Below the pieces are notes generated by a model. The model was not told the origin of the DNA. It did not search any database and was given only the letters and a program-made list of their open reading frames with translations. Below are positions 52,913 to 62,765 of a stretch of 64,000 bases of DNA, piece by piece. Numbering within the stretch: position 1 is the first letter of the stretch; every line of letters starts with the position of its first letter. The translations under genes and the position numbers were made by a program. Source of the DNA: Synechococcus sp. PROS-7-1 (GTDB lineage: Bacteria > Cyanobacteriota > Cyanobacteriia > PCC-6307 > Cyanobiaceae); contig NZ_CP047945.1 in the NCBI RefSeq assembly GCF_014279795.1, positions 516,572 through 580,571 of the forward strand. The letters run 5' to 3'.

Positions 52913-53575
52913 TCACCGTGTGCGTCCCAGGGGCGTTCTGCCGAGGCAGATCACACCGCTCACGATCATTTTGCACTCGTTCAGGGTGTTCATGGCAGCC
53001 TGGGCCGTGGCTCCGCTGGTGAGGATGTCATCCACAAGCCAGAGTTCTGGCGCTCTTTCCCTGGTGCCAGGACAAGCTTGGGAGACCGGCATCCCTGGTT
53101 CTACAGCAAAGCTTCCCTGTTGATTCGCCATCCTCTGCTGGCGGTTGAGATGGTGCTGGCCGACGGTCGGCCGTGACCGTTTCAGTAGCGCTCGGGTGGT
53201 CCGCTGCAGGGACCGACAGATCATCAAGGGCAGTGGATTGCTTCTTGATTCGGTTTTCCAGCCGGGAATGGGAACCAGAACGGCATCGTTTGGCAGCGTT
53301 GCACCGAGGCCTTCGGTGAGTGCTCGCAGAAGACGGGGGTCCGGATGGCGCCTCAGCTTCAGAATGAGTTTCCGTAGCTCTCCGTCGTACCAACCCGCCG
53401 CCCTCCAGCGGTAGGGATGGATGCCCTGCAAACCTCGCGCAGGAAGAGCGACGTGTTGCCAGCACGCTCGGCAGAACGGTCCCTGTTGAGGACAACGTTC
53501 AATCTCCCTTTTGCAGTTGGGGCAGCAGGCCGTGGTGAGCAGATCCTTCAGGCAATCCTTGAGGAGAATCAGCAA
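52913..53575 (-). CDS. comF: ComF-family phosphoribosyltransferase
   Basis: A 220-residue protein of the ComFC family, linked in other bacteria to handling imported single-stranded DNA in transformation. N-terminal zinc finger: CCPNCKREIERCPQQGPFCRACW (two CxxC pairs). The C-terminal PRTase loop LWLVDDILTSGATAQAA is the PRPP-binding motif. HLNRQQRMANQQGSF is the region matching the family's R-x2-N..F. The start is a TTG at 53575; no ATG fits. dprA, another transformation gene, lies at the end of the window. Confidence 0.85.
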   Translation of the reverse strand: MLILLKDCLKDLLTTACCPNCKREIERCPQQGPFCRACWQHVALPARGLQGIHPYRWRAAGWYDGELRKLILKLRRHPDPRLLRALTEGLGATLPNDAVLVPIPGWKTESRSNPLPLMICRSLQRTTRALLKRSRPTVGQHHLNRQQRMANQQGSFAVEPGMPVSQACPGTRERAPELWLVDDILTSGATAQAAMNTLNECKMIVSGVICLGRTPLGRTR

Positions 53576-53597
53576 TGCATGCTCTTCAGCGCTGTTC

Positions 53598-53885
53598 TCA
53601 GGATTCCCCTCCGGTCATAGGCGCTGGCATGGCCCGAAGCATGGCCACCATGGTTCTGTGCGCATCTTCGCTGTCAGTGAGCACATGGTCGAAGGGGATG
53701 CGCACGGCCTGGTTGTTCACGTCCAAGGTCATCGCCTCAGCTGTGACCTCTTTCATCGTTGCCGCTGTTGCGGATGAAACCCCGCCGTAATGGTGGGCAT
53801 AGCGCAGTACTGCATCGCTGTGGTCGTCATTCATATGACGGCAGATGCGGTCGCTGACTTCAGGGGTGAGAGGGTCGGCAGCCAT
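53598..53885 (-). CDS. DUF2470 small protein
   Basis: A 95-residue protein that consists only of the DUF2470 fold: SDRICRHMNDDHSDAVLRYA near the N-terminus and MTLDVNNQAVRIPFDHVLTD in the middle. This domain occurs at the C-terminus of heme-degrading HugZ-type and pyridoxamine-oxidase-like proteins; stand-alone forms occur in cyanobacteria. The flavin-binding half is missing. Heme or tetrapyrrole binding is a guess. It precedes comF by 22 bases; start at ATG 53885. Confidence 0.8.
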   Translation of the reverse strand: MAADPLTPEVSDRICRHMNDDHSDAVLRYAHHYGGVSSATAATMKEVTAEAMTLDVNNQAVRIPFDHVLTDSEDAHRTMVAMLRAMPAPMTGGES

Positions 53886-53910
53886 GGGGATCAAGAGCGG
53901 TCAAGGTGTT

Positions 53911-54042
53911 TCAACCGAAGCGCTGCCAAAGCAACAGCGCCAGGCGGAAGCCGCTGAACCCCACATAGCCCGCCAGAACCAGGAACAGACCCACAGCCAG
54001 GACGTCACGTAGTCGGTTGGGCAAGGGTTCAGAGAAGCTCAA
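53911..54042 (-). CDS. Tiny single-span membrane protein
   Basis: A 43-residue frame with TTG start at 54042 and TGA at 53911. It has a short N-terminal SFSEPLPNRLRD, one hydrophobic span (VLAVGLFLVLAGYVGFSGF, about 14-32) and a basic-aromatic end LLLWQRFG. It lies 7 bases after the FGGY kinase stop, in the same direction. The composition is convincingly membrane-protein-like. It is too short for standard gene calling. No family recognised. Confidence 0.5.
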   Translation of the reverse strand: MSFSEPLPNRLRDVLAVGLFLVLAGYVGFSGFRLALLLWQRFG

Positions 54043-54049
54043 CCGATTC

Positions 54050-55318
54050 TCACTCGGAATGGTTCGCCGCAGGGGACTTTTGTTGCAGAGCGGTTAGCGC
54101 CAGACGGGCGACTCCTGCAGCCGGGGGAGTGGTGCAGCTCCGAATCGGCAGTCCCAGCATTCGCTCGCGCAGTCGTCGCCATTGCGGGTTTCTGGCGCCA
54201 CCTCCCAAGGTCACGAGCTTTTTGGGTGCCGGAGCTCCGAGTTGCTGCAAGCGTTGCCAGCCATCCCGTTCGATTTTGCTGAGCCCTTCGAGCAGTCCGT
54301 GGAGATAGAGCGCATCACTGACGGGACGAGGCGTGAGCACGGGTTCCTGATGCGGATCATCCACGGGGAAGCGCTCTCCCCGGCAGGCCAGCGGTCGTAG
54401 ATCGAGCCCGCTCGACCTTTCGGGATCGATCTGACGGCTCAGTTCTGTTAAGTCGATGCCTGGGAATACCTGACGGAGCACGGCTCCTCCGCTGTTCGAC
54501 GCTCCTCCTCCAAGCCATCGGCCACCCACCCGATGGGTGGAGGTGCCGGCTCCAGGCCTGAGTGGCTCATCTATGAAGCGCTTGATGACGAGGGTGCTTC
54601 CAAGCACGGTGATGCCCTCATCGTCTGCCGCGTCTGCCGTCAGCACCGCGGCGTTGGCATCCGTGGTGCCGGCGACCACGATCAGGTCATCGGGTAGGCC
54701 GAGGTCTCTGGAGCGCTGCCTTGAAAGCGTTCCCAGAGGCGATCCGCTGGGGCGGATGTCGGGCAACGACGCCATCCACGCTTCTCCGTGAAAACTTTCC
54801 GGCCAGCACTGGCGTTGCAAAAGCCAGCCCAGTCTGATGTTGTTGCCTTCTTCTCCCCAGCGCCAGTCCTGAAGAAGCCACCCATGCACCCAATCGGCCT
54901 GGTGTCTCAGCAAAACAGGCTGCGGATGTTGTTGCAGCAACCTCAGGGCACGGGCCAAGCTGCCACTTGCGCTGCAGGCAGGACCGTCCTCGGTGATCAG
55001 ATCACGCACGCGCTCGATCTGTTCTGGACAGGCCTGGTGGTAAGGCAGTGCATCGCCAAGGGGATTCCCCTGATGGGTGCAGGCGAGCAGCGTGCCGGAG
55101 GTCCCATCCACAGCGAGAGCCCCCAGTTGCCTGCGGAGCGGCGCGGGGATGGATGGGATGAGTTCTTCGAGAGCCCGAATCCAGTCAGACGGTGCATGCA
55201 GACCCTGGCGGTAGCCGGTCGCGGCGCTGAACAGCAGCGACCGGCTGGTATCGATCACGGCGATCCGCACACCACTTGTTCCCAGGTCGATGCCGAGGGC
55301 AAGCGGCGTGTTCGCCAT
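54050..55318 (-). CDS. FGGY-family carbohydrate kinase
   Basis: A 422-residue sugar kinase. The N-terminal ATPase motif ALGIDLGTSGVRIAVID, middle LAVDGTSGTLLACTHQGNPL and GSTLVIKRFID, and the C-terminal LVTLGGGARNPQWRRLRERM fit FGGY kinases near xylulokinase or D-ribulokinase. The substrate is uncertain; in cyanobacteria and plants a close group phosphorylates D-ribulose or D-xylulose. It lies 17 bases downstream of metK. Confidence 0.85.
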   Translation of the reverse strand: MANTPLALGIDLGTSGVRIAVIDTSRSLLFSAATGYRQGLHAPSDWIRALEELIPSIPAPLRRQLGALAVDGTSGTLLACTHQGNPLGDALPYHQACPEQIERVRDLITEDGPACSASGSLARALRLLQQHPQPVLLRHQADWVHGWLLQDWRWGEEGNNIRLGWLLQRQCWPESFHGEAWMASLPDIRPSGSPLGTLSRQRSRDLGLPDDLIVVAGTTDANAAVLTADAADDEGITVLGSTLVIKRFIDEPLRPGAGTSTHRVGGRWLGGGASNSGGAVLRQVFPGIDLTELSRQIDPERSSGLDLRPLACRGERFPVDDPHQEPVLTPRPVSDALYLHGLLEGLSKIERDGWQRLQQLGAPAPKKLVTLGGGARNPQWRRLRERMLGLPIRSCTTPPAAGVARLALTALQQKSPAANHSE

Positions 55319-55335
55319 GGTGTTAACGCCTGTGA

Positions 55336-56595
55336 TCAGAGGGTGTTGCCCTGTTGAAGACGGCTGGCTTCAGCCTGAAGAAGGCTTGATGCTTTGCTCT
55401 CGACATCTTCCCAGGGCAGCTTCAGGTCGGGACGGCCGAAGTGGCCATAGGCAGCGGTGTCGCGGTAGAAACGTCCTCCGCTCAACGAGGGCATCTCACG
55501 CAATTTGAACTGCTGGATGATGGCTCCAGGACGCAGATCAAAGTGCTGTTGCACCAATTCGGTGAGTTCAGCATTCGAAACTTTGCCGGTTCCGAAGGAC
55601 TCCACCAGGATCGAGACCGGCTTGGCCACCCCGATGGCATAGCTAAGCTGCACCTCAGCGCGTTGAGCAAGTCCTGCAGCCACAAGGCATTTGGCCACGT
55701 AGCGGGCTGCATAAGCTGCCGAACGGTCCACTTTTGTGGGGTCTTTTCCAGAGAAGGCACCACCGCCGTGACGGGCATAACCCCCGTAGGTGTCCACAAT
55801 GATTTTTCGACCTGTGAGTCCAGCGTCACCCTGGGGGCCTCCCACCACGAACTTGCCTGTGGGATTCACCAAGTAGCGCGTGGAGTCTTTCGAAGGCTTC
55901 AGCGGAAGATCGGCCGTTGCAGGTTCCACCACATGGGTCCAGAGGTCGTCGCTGATGCGTTCACGAACTTGCTGTTCATCAGTCATTCCAGCCACCTCAG
56001 CGGTGTGCTGCGTTGAGATCAAAATGGTGTCGATGGCAACGGGTTTGTCGTTCTCGTAGACCACGCTCACCTGGGTTTTGCCGTCTGGAAGCAGATAATC
56101 CAGGGTGCCGTTGTGACGCACCTCGGCCAACCGACGGGACAGTCGGTGCGCCAGGCTGATGGGCAACGGCATCAGCTCTGGGGTTTCGTTGCAGGCGTAG
56201 CCGAACATGATTCCCTGATCGCCCGCGCCGACCTTGTCGAGAGGATCTCCCTCGTGGTCGTCGGCTTCATCAACACCTTGGGCAATGTCGGGAGACTGTT
56301 GATCGAGTGCGACGAGAACGGCACAGCTGTTGGCATCGAATCCACCGGCCCTGGCACCGCTGTAACCGATCTCTCGAATGACATCACGAACGAGGTGGAT
56401 GAAGTCAACCTGGGCTTTGGAGGTCACTTCACCCGTGATCATGCAAAGCCCGGTATTGACCACCGTTTCACACGCCACTCGGCTGCTGCTGTCTTGGGCC
56501 AGCAGGGCGTCGAGAACGGCGTCACTCACCTGGTCACAGATTTTGTCGGGATGCCCTTCTGTGACCGATTCGGAGGTGAAGACGTAGCGACTCAT
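55336..56595 (-). CDS. metK: S-adenosylmethionine synthetase
   Basis: MetK makes S-adenosylmethionine from methionine and ATP. The 419-residue protein has all signatures: [36 protein letters not shown], the K-rich loop [15 protein letters not shown] (preceded by [11 protein letters not shown]) and [20 protein letters not shown]. Its product is used by SpeD encoded elsewhere in this window. It is transcribed in the same direction as the HAD phosphatase and rpsA upstream. Confidence 0.98.
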   Translation of the reverse strand: MSRYVFTSESVTEGHPDKICDQVSDAVLDALLAQDSSSRVACETVVNTGLCMITGEVTSKAQVDFIHLVRDVIREIGYSGARAGGFDANSCAVLVALDQQSPDIAQGVDEADDHEGDPLDKVGAGDQGIMFGYACNETPELMPLPISLAHRLSRRLAEVRHNGTLDYLLPDGKTQVSVVYENDKPVAIDTILISTQHTAEVAGMTDEQQVRERISDDLWTHVVEPATADLPLKPSKDSTRYLVNPTGKFVVGGPQGDAGLTGRKIIVDTYGGYARHGGGAFSGKDPTKVDRSAAYAARYVAKCLVAAGLAQRAEVQLSYAIGVAKPVSILVESFGTGKVSNAELTELVQQHFDLRPGAIIQQFKLREMPSLSGGRFYRDTAAYGHFGRPDLKLPWEDVESKASSLLQAEASRLQQGNTL

Positions 56596-56653
56596 ACCGG
56601 GCTGGTGAATTCGTCGGACTGTAAAGCGTGGAGTTCCCGGATCATGGTCGTCC

Positions 56654-57436
56654 TCATGGCTGGACCACGGTGAGGTCTTGCCAGTGATGAATCAGATGGT
56701 CATGAGCCGTGAGATCAGGGGATCGATGCCAACCTGCTACGTAGCCAATGGCGGCTCCGATCCCCGCACGCTTGGCCATCAACAGATCGGTGTCGGCATC
56801 GCCGATGAGAGCGCAGCGATCGACCGATAGGTTCAATTGTGAACACAGGGCGTGAACTGCTGCGGGATCTGGTTTGCAGGGCAAGCAGTCAGCACTCCAT
56901 ACCGCCGCAAACATGTCGGTGAGATTGTGATGTCTCAGAAAAGCTTGAATGCCATCGGTGGTGTCATTGCTGATCACTGCACAGATCACACCGGCGTCCT
57001 TCAGCGATCGAAGCATGGTGGAGGCTGCCGGCAACATGGAGACGGAATGCCCTCTGGGATGCAGTGCCTGCCACTGAACATCGACACGATCAAAGATGTC
57101 TTCTGCCATTAGCAGGGCCTTGGGCCAACCCAGAGCCATTTGTGCGAGCACCGTGGCTGTGCTCAGGATGTTGTGCTGCCTGGAAGCCACAGCCAGGGTC
57201 CCATCCGGCAGCACTCCATCTTTGCTGCGGCCATAGGTGCGAACCAGCAGCGCTCCCAGCTCCTTGATGTCTTCGCTCGAAGTGCCCAGAGCTGCGAACT
57301 GACGCTTGGCCTCTGCGATCCGTGCATCAGCCAGGATCTTGAGCTGAGGCTCGCTATGAGAAAGGGTGCCGTCCTTGTCGAACAGCACCCCATCGATAGG
57401 ACCAATGCGATGGCCCCGGAGGTTTAGATGAGCCAA
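56654..57436 (-). CDS. HAD-superfamily phosphatase
   Basis: A 260-residue HAD hydrolase. The catalytic loop is [16 protein letters not shown] (nucleophile Asp and general-acid Asp two residues on); motif II is [10 protein letters not shown]; motif III/IV is [14 protein letters not shown] and [17 protein letters not shown]. The helical cap between resembles phosphoglycolate phosphatase-like enzymes, which would fit photorespiration, but the substrate cannot be fixed. It starts 14 bases after the rpsA stop, so it is likely co-transcribed. Confidence 0.85.
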   Translation of the reverse strand: MAHLNLRGHRIGPIDGVLFDKDGTLSHSEPQLKILADARIAEAKRQFAALGTSSEDIKELGALLVRTYGRSKDGVLPDGTLAVASRQHNILSTATVLAQMALGWPKALLMAEDIFDRVDVQWQALHPRGHSVSMLPAASTMLRSLKDAGVICAVISNDTTDGIQAFLRHHNLTDMFAAVWSADCLPCKPDPAAVHALCSQLNLSVDRCALIGDADTDLLMAKRAGIGAAIGYVAGWHRSPDLTAHDHLIHHWQDLTVVQP

Positions 57437-57450
57437 GGGGGCTCAGCAAC

Positions 57451-58554
57451 TCAGATCATCATCGAGCCCAGGGGCTCTTCGCCTTCCTCGGCTTGTTCAA
57501 GCAACATTTGCTTGTAACGGGCTGCCATTTCTTCGGCCTTGTCGAACACTTTCTGAGGATCGGTGAGCATGTCACCCGGCTCAGGCTCAAGGGCTTTGGT
57601 CGACAGTGAGATGCGACCACGTTCGGCATCGAGGTCGATGATCATCACCTTCATCTGATCATTCACATTGAGGACCGAGTGAGGTGTCTCAATGTGTTCG
57701 TGGCTGATCTCCGAGATGTGAAGCAGACCGCTGACGCCGCCGATGTCGATGAAAGCGCCGTAAGGCTTGATGCCCCGAACGGTTCCCACCACAACTTCGC
57801 CCACTTCCAGGCGATTCATCTTCCTCTCAACCAGCGCGCGACGGTGGCTGAGCACAAGGCGATTGCGCTCTTCGTCGACTTCGAGGAATTTGAGTGGCAG
57901 GAAATCGGCAACCAGTTCTTCTTTGGCCTTTCTGGTGCTGATGTGGGATCCGGGGATGAATCCACGCAGACCTTCCACACGCACCAAGGCACCACCGCGG
58001 TTGGTGGCAAACACCTCGGAGTAGATCGTGGCGTCTTCCTTCTGGAGTTGACGAACCCGCTCCCAAGCGCGCTGATATTCGATTCGGCGGATGGAGAGTG
58101 AGAGCTGACCATCTTCGTTCTCCTCACTCATGATGAAGAACTCGCGAATCTCGCCTGGCTGCAGCACATCGCTCAACCCTTCCACCCGGTTGATCGAGAC
58201 CTCCTGAAGGGGCATGAAGGCGGCAGTTTTCGCGCCGATGTCGATCATGGCGCCCTTCGATTCCAGGGCAAACACCGTGCCGTTCACGATGTCGCCTGGC
58301 TTGAAGTTGTAGTCGTACTTACTGAGGAGGGCCGCAAACTCATCCAGCGTGAAGCCGGCGTTGTCCATGTCCCGATTTGCTGCACGACTGCTCGGGTCGT
58401 CGGCAGTGGGGATGTCGTCGGGGATGCTGAGATCCTCATCCGTGCCGAAATCAACCTGGTCGGCAACTTCCGCTGCTGCTTCGGGCACGTTGGCGAGGGC
58501 TTCAGCCGTTTCCACAGCAGGATCCTGAACGGGATCAGTGGAGGTGACAGTCAT
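57451..58554 (-). CDS. rpsA: 30S ribosomal protein S1
   Basis: Ribosomal protein S1 helps the ribosome bind mRNA. This 367-residue form has three S1 (OB-fold) domains, typical of cyanobacterial and chloroplast S1 rather than the six-domain E. coli form: domain 1 GDIVNGTVFALESKGAMIDI, domain 2 about 180-250 (NRGGALVRVEGLRGFIPGSH) and domain 3 VVVGTVRGIKPYGAFIDIGG. The acidic N-terminus (residues 1-65) is disordered. ATG 58554 is the start. Downstream is a HAD phosphatase; nrdR lies upstream. Confidence 0.95.
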   Translation of the reverse strand: MTVTSTDPVQDPAVETAEALANVPEAAAEVADQVDFGTDEDLSIPDDIPTADDPSSRAANRDMDNAGFTLDEFAALLSKYDYNFKPGDIVNGTVFALESKGAMIDIGAKTAAFMPLQEVSINRVEGLSDVLQPGEIREFFIMSEENEDGQLSLSIRRIEYQRAWERVRQLQKEDATIYSEVFATNRGGALVRVEGLRGFIPGSHISTRKAKEELVADFLPLKFLEVDEERNRLVLSHRRALVERKMNRLEVGEVVVGTVRGIKPYGAFIDIGGVSGLLHISEISHEHIETPHSVLNVNDQMKVMIIDLDAERGRISLSTKALEPEPGDMLTDPQKVFDKAEEMAARYKQMLLEQAEEGEEPLGSMMI

Positions 58555-58658
58555 GGAGGGTTGGCGGTCTGCCCAGTGAGCAGAGCGAAGGAAACTGTTC
58601 CAGGCCCGCCGACCTGGTTCAGGCAATCCCTCACTTTACAGAGTGGAGCTGCAGCCTC

Positions 58659-59135
58659 TTAAACCAGTGCTTCCAGGCGTGTCTTGGAGGCGTTGATCCC
58701 TTCGAGCGTGGCGACAAAATCGCTGACACCGCTGAATTGCCTGTAAACAGAGGCAAAGCGCACATAAGCAACTTCGCTCAGTTCCTTGAGCTGCTCGAGC
58801 ACTAATTCGCCGATGTCATGGCTTGAGACTTCTCGACCATTCCGTTGCTGCAAGGTCAGTTCCAGTTCATCCACAATTGTTTCGAGCCGTTCTGGGGCCA
58901 GCCCTGTTTTTTCGCACGCACGACTTAGTCCGTGAAGAAGTTTGGAGCGACTGAACGTTTCGCGGTTGCCGTTCCGTTTGATCACGGTGATCGGTACGGT
59001 CTCGACGCGTTCGTAGGTGGTGAAGCGAAACTCACAGTTCAAGCATTCCCTGCGACGCCGCACACTGCGACCTCCATCCGCTGCTCGTGACTCGAGCACG
59101 CGGCTGTCTGTGTTTTGGCAGGAAGGGCACTGCAC
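58659..59135 (-). CDS. nrdR: Transcriptional repressor NrdR
   Basis: A 158-residue ATP-cone regulator of ribonucleotide reductase genes. The N-terminal zinc ribbon has [17 protein letters not shown] and [18 protein letters not shown] (two CxxC pairs); the ATP cone is about 49-139, with [20 protein letters not shown]. It binds NrdR boxes upstream of nrd genes and senses ATP/dATP. No nrd genes are in the window. It lies between psbT and rpsA on the same strand, beyond the psbBT terminator. Confidence 0.95.
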   Translation of the reverse strand: MQCPSCQNTDSRVLESRAADGGRSVRRRRECLNCEFRFTTYERVETVPITVIKRNGNRETFSRSKLLHGLSRACEKTGLAPERLETIVDELELTLQQRNGREVSSHDIGELVLEQLKELSEVAYVRFASVYRQFSGVSDFVATLEGINASKTRLEALV

Positions 59136-59213
59136 GCCCGGTTACTCGAATGTGCACTAATCATACGGTTTGCGTCTAGGGGTGAACAGAGCAGCGGTAA
59201 TTTCCCTCGAAAA

Positions 59214-59245
59214 ACATAAAAAAACCCCGCCATTCGGCGGGGTTT
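59214..59245 (-). terminator. Strong terminator after psbT
   Basis: AAACCCCGCC (59222-59231) pairs with GGCGGGGTTT (59236-59245) around ATTC. On the minus strand it is followed by a run of Ts (TTTTTATGTTTTT). It ends the psbB-psbT unit. Confidence 0.92.
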
Positions 59246-59251
59246 GAAGGA

Positions 59252-59347
59252 CTACTTGCCGATCTTCGGTGGATCGCGGAAGGCGATAGCGAAGAAAAGG
59301 GTGGCAATCGCAAGGGTGAGGATGAGGATGTAAGCAAAGCTTTCCAT
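59252..59347 (-). CDS. psbT: Photosystem II protein T
   Basis: A 31-residue single-span protein ([20 protein letters not shown] then [11 protein letters not shown]), the canonical PsbT sequence. It sits at the dimer interface of photosystem II and helps stabilise the Q_A/Q_B acceptor side. It lies 21 bases downstream of psbB, the usual arrangement in cyanobacteria and chloroplasts, followed directly by a strong terminator. Too short for default gene finders. Confidence 0.97.
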   Translation of the reverse strand: MESFAYILILTLAIATLFFAIAFRDPPKIGK

Positions 59348-59368
59348 CGGATAACTCCTGGAGGGCGA

Positions 59369-60928
59369 TTAGCTGAGCGGGGTGCCTGCCGGTGGCACAT
59401 AGCCATCGGGCAGACGACGGGTGGAGCGGTCTCCCAGTTTTTGGAAGAGGCCAAATTCCACCTGTTCGCCGAGGTCTGGGTCGATACCGGCGAACACATC
59501 GCGATACAGAGTACGAGCACCGTGCCAGATATGGCCAAAGAAGAACAGCAGCGCAAAGGTGGCGTGGCCGAAGGTGAACCAGCCGCGGGGTGAACTGCGG
59601 AACGTTCCGTCGGAGTTGTAGGTCTCGCGATCAAATTCGAACGCTTCACCAAGTTGTGCCTTGCGGGCCAGACGCTTCACCTCAGCTGGATCGGTGAAGG
59701 TTTGACCATCAAGGGCACCACCAAACACCGTTGCAGTGATGCCTTGTTGTTCGAAGGAGTACTTCGCTTCGGCGCGGCGGAAGGGGATGTCGCCACGAAC
59801 GATTCCATCACTGTCTTCGAGAATCACGGGGAAGTTCTCGAAGAAGTTGGGAAGACGCCTGACCTGCAATTCTCGCCCTTCTTTGTCGGTGAAGGAGATG
59901 TGGCCGAGCCATCCGGTAGGAAGACCGTCGCCATTCACCATCGGGCCGACACGGAACAAACCGCCCTTGGCAGGACTGTTGCCGACGTAGTCGTAGAAAG
60001 CGAGCTTTTCAGGAATCGAGGCGTAGGCCTCGGACGCGGTAGCGCCTTGATCCATCGCTGTTTGGACGCGACGATTGATCTCCGTTTTGAAGTAGTTCTG
60101 ATCCCACTGGTAACGCGTAGGGCCGAACAGCTCAATCGGAGTAGCAGCTGCTCCGTACCACATGGTGCCAGCAACGATGAAGGCCGCGAAGAACACTGCT
60201 GCAATGGCACTGGCAAGCACCGTTTCGATGTTGCCCATCCGCAACGCCTTGTAGAGGCGTTCGGGGGGACGCGTCGTGATGTGGAAAATTCCAGCAATGA
60301 TGCCGACGATTCCAGCGGCAATGTGGTGAGCAACAATGCCCCCTGGATTAAAGGGGTTGAAGCCCTCAGGACCCCACGACGGTTGCACCGGTTCGAGGTG
60401 ACCTGTGATGCCGTAAGGATCTGAAATCCACATTCCAGGCCCGAACACACCAGTGAGGTGGAAGGCTCCGAAACCGAAGCAACCAAGACCGGCGAGGAGG
60501 AGGTGGATACCAAAAATCTTGGGGAGATCGAGAGCTGGCTCCCCAGTGCGGGGGTCTTGCCAGATTTCGAGGTCCCAGTAGGTCCAGTGCCAAATGGCAG
60601 CGAGCATCAGCAGGCCGCTGAACACGATGTGAGCGGCGGCAACACCTTCGAAACTCCAGAAACCTGGATCGACACCGGTGGCGCCAGTGATACTCCAACC
60701 ACCCCAGCTGTCGGTCACGCCGAGGCGTGCCATGAAGGGCATCACGAACATGCCCTGACGCCACATTGGGTTCAGGACAGGATCGGACGGATCGAAGATG
60801 GCAAGTTCATAAAGGGCCATCGAGCCGGCCCAGCCGGCAACGAGGGCAGTGTGCATGAGGTGCACGGCCAAGAGGCGGCCGGGGTCGTTGATGACGACGG
60901 TGTGCACCCGATACCAGGGCAATCCCAT
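59369..60928 (-). CDS. psbB: Photosystem II CP47 chlorophyll apoprotein
   Basis: CP47 is a core antenna protein of photosystem II. The 519-residue protein opens [20 protein letters not shown], has six membrane spans with paired His ligands ([78 protein letters not shown]) and the large lumenal loop between spans 5 and 6 (about 265-445). It diverges from the ferredoxin gene, with 260 bases of shared upstream sequence. Confidence 0.98.
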   Translation of the reverse strand: MGLPWYRVHTVVINDPGRLLAVHLMHTALVAGWAGSMALYELAIFDPSDPVLNPMWRQGMFVMPFMARLGVTDSWGGWSITGATGVDPGFWSFEGVAAAHIVFSGLLMLAAIWHWTYWDLEIWQDPRTGEPALDLPKIFGIHLLLAGLGCFGFGAFHLTGVFGPGMWISDPYGITGHLEPVQPSWGPEGFNPFNPGGIVAHHIAAGIVGIIAGIFHITTRPPERLYKALRMGNIETVLASAIAAVFFAAFIVAGTMWYGAAATPIELFGPTRYQWDQNYFKTEINRRVQTAMDQGATASEAYASIPEKLAFYDYVGNSPAKGGLFRVGPMVNGDGLPTGWLGHISFTDKEGRELQVRRLPNFFENFPVILEDSDGIVRGDIPFRRAEAKYSFEQQGITATVFGGALDGQTFTDPAEVKRLARKAQLGEAFEFDRETYNSDGTFRSSPRGWFTFGHATFALLFFFGHIWHGARTLYRDVFAGIDPDLGEQVEFGLFQKLGDRSTRRLPDGYVPPAGTPLS

Positions 60929-61188
60929 GGGTCAGGTTCGGGGGAACGGAGCTGCAATGGCAGCCAGACCTGGCGATCGTAAGGCGTCCATCTCAGTGTG
61001 CGCGTGCCCTTGTCGCGAGCTGCAACGTCTGGAATTGGCATGGCGAGATTGGCGCTGCCCCCTTGTGGCTGTTTTCATCGCGGTTCGAATGGCTTGGCCA
61101 GGCTTCAGCAGGGGGGTTACAAATCGCAACTTCAGGCTCCAGAGTGTCGGAGCTTTGGCGCTGTCCTGCGTCGCTTCCAGGAGATTCC

Positions 61189-61677
61189 ATGCCTGTGATC
61201 CGGTTTGTGCGTGAAGGTCGCGATGTTGAGTGCTACCCAGGCGAGAACCTCCGCGATGTAGCCCTCAGGGAGGGCATTCAGCTCTATGGCTTGAAAGGTC
61301 AGCTGGGGAACTGTGGTGGATGTGGGCAGTGCATCACCTGTTTTGTCGAGGTCAAGGGGGATCAGTCGGCCGCCAACTCCCTTTCCGGCCGTACGGCTGT
61401 GGAAGATGCCAAGCTCCGCCGCCGGCCTGAAAGCTGGAGACTCGCCTGTCAAGCTCTCGTTGAACGTTCTGTTGTGATCCTCACGAGGCCGCAGGTGTCG
61501 ATGGGCGATCAGCGCCGACGCATTGAGGCAGCTCTCGGTGCACCTCTGCCGCTCGGGCCCACGGTATGGCCAGTGGTGGAAAGCAGTGAGGATGACGACG
61601 AAGAGGCTGGAGATGATGAGGATGTTCAAAATCAGTCGTCAACGGATGCTCCTGCTACACCCGGTGACGAGCCGTGA
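61189..61677 (+). CDS. 2Fe-2S ferredoxin with acidic tail
   Basis: A 162-residue protein starting at ATG 61189. The ferredoxin fold is in residues 1-95: MPVIRFVREGRDVECYPGE, then the cluster loop GNCGGCGQCITCFVEV, and a fourth ligand in WRLACQALV. The loop holds four cysteines at 3-residue spacing, one more than C-x5-C-x2-C needs. The tail (about 125-162) is acidic (SEDDDEEAGDDEDVQ). Similar ferredoxins lie beside psbB in cyanobacteria (Fdx5-like group, from memory); the electron partner is unknown. Followed by a hairpin, then psbM. Confidence 0.82.
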   Translation: MPVIRFVREGRDVECYPGENLRDVALREGIQLYGLKGQLGNCGGCGQCITCFVEVKGDQSAANSLSGRTAVEDAKLRRRPESWRLACQALVERSVVILTRPQVSMGDQRRRIEAALGAPLPLGPTVWPVVESSEDDDEEAGDDEDVQNQSSTDAPATPGDEP

Positions 61678-61698
61678 TGGGTTCGCGTCGAACCCATC
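61676..61698. terminator. Hairpin between ferredoxin gene and psbM
   Basis: GATGGGTTCG (61676-61685) and CGAACCCATC (61689-61698) form a perfect 10-bp stem with a 3-nt loop at the ferredoxin stop codon. There is no T-run, so it may be a weak terminator or an RNA processing/stability element before psbM. Confidence 0.5.
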
Positions 61699-61735
61699 CA
61701 AGCGGTGATACGTTCCATCAGGTTCTCGATCGTTC

Positions 61736-61840
61736 ATGGAAACCAACGACCTCGGTTTCGTGGCCAGCCTGCTGTTTGTGCTCGTGCCAACCGTTTTCTT
61801 GATCATTCTTTTTATCCAAACCAACAGCAAAGAGGGTTGA
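61736..61840 (+). CDS. psbM: Photosystem II protein M
   Basis: A 34-residue single-span protein ([20 protein letters not shown] then [14 protein letters not shown]), the canonical PsbM at the photosystem II dimer interface. It lies just after the ferredoxin gene and its hairpin, in the same direction; a psbB-region location is common in picocyanobacteria. Below default gene-finder length. Confidence 0.96.
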   Translation: METNDLGFVASLLFVLVPTVFLIILFIQTNSKEG

Positions 61841-61864
61841 TTCCTCCTTGCTAAAGGTTTGGAT

Positions 61865-62713
61865 TCAGCGCCGCTCTGGTTCGCGTACAAGCAGCACAGG
61901 CGCAGGGGCATGGACCCTGATGTAGTCACTGACGGATCCCCCTAGCAGCTTGTCGAGATCAACGAGTCCCCTCGCCACGAGAGGGCGTCGATCCTGCGAA
62001 GCCAACACCACGAGATCGGCTTGAATGTTGTTTGCGGCCTGGCACACACCCTTGCCAACGTCCGCATCCGTGACATGGAGCGGGTTGAGAGTGACGCCAA
62101 GCATCCGCGCCCTTTGAACGGCCTGATCAAGCAGGGTGTCGCTAGACCCTGAGGCCCCTCGCGATGGCGTGGGTTCTGAGCGCGAAACGTGCACACCTGT
62201 GAGTTGCCCGCCAGGGATGTCTTTCACCATTTCGCAGGCCAGCCTGAGGGCGTCGTCCCCAACGCCAGTTCCGTCGATTGTCACCAAGACGCGATTGATG
62301 TGCCGCACGTAGAGGTCGTCACGAACCAGGAGCATGGGGCGTGTTGACAGCTGAAAAACGTACTGACTGGCGCTATTGCCCAGGATCGATTGCAGGCGTC
62401 CCAGGCCACGGGAGCCCATCACGATCAGATCCGCATCCAGCTCGTCAGCCACCTTGAGAACGGTCTGTTTGGCGTCTCCTTGGCGGATGATCGAGTTGAC
62501 ATCACTCGGGTTGAGGCCCAGCTTTTCAACAGCCTTGGCCAAGAGGCTGCCGGCCGTGGTCCAGTGCTGGTCTGAGTTGTCCTTGCTCTGTTCGGAAACC
62601 ACATGCAGCAAGTTCACTCTTGCCGTCTGAAAAGCGGGCAGGTCACGCAGCATGCGGACCATCTCTTCCACGTGGCCTTTGCCGGAGTCGGCGATCAACA
62701 GGTTCTTGAACAC
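61865..62713 (-). CDS. Tandem universal stress protein
   Basis: A 282-residue protein with two Usp domains in tandem. Domain 1 (about 1-135) ends with the ATP-binding motif IVMGSRGLGRLQSILGNSAS, a full G-2x-G-9x-G(S/T) signature. Domain 2 (about 140-282) starts INRVLVTIDGTGVGDDALRL, and its later loop reads VLASQDRRPLVARGLVDLDK then LLGGSVSDYI, a degraded ATP motif. So one half may bind nucleotide and the other may be structural. Function is stress-related but unspecific. It is convergent with psbM (24 bases) and divergent from the thioesterase. Confidence 0.92.
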   Translation of the reverse strand: MFKNLLIADSGKGHVEEMVRMLRDLPAFQTARVNLLHVVSEQSKDNSDQHWTTAGSLLAKAVEKLGLNPSDVNSIIRQGDAKQTVLKVADELDADLIVMGSRGLGRLQSILGNSASQYVFQLSTRPMLLVRDDLYVRHINRVLVTIDGTGVGDDALRLACEMVKDIPGGQLTGVHVSRSEPTPSRGASGSSDTLLDQAVQRARMLGVTLNPLHVTDADVGKGVCQAANNIQADLVVLASQDRRPLVARGLVDLDKLLGGSVSDYIRVHAPAPVLLVREPERR

Positions 62714-62765
62714 TGCATTGCTTCAGACATGTAGCAGCCTATGGCTGTTTCATTGGTGCTTTTCG

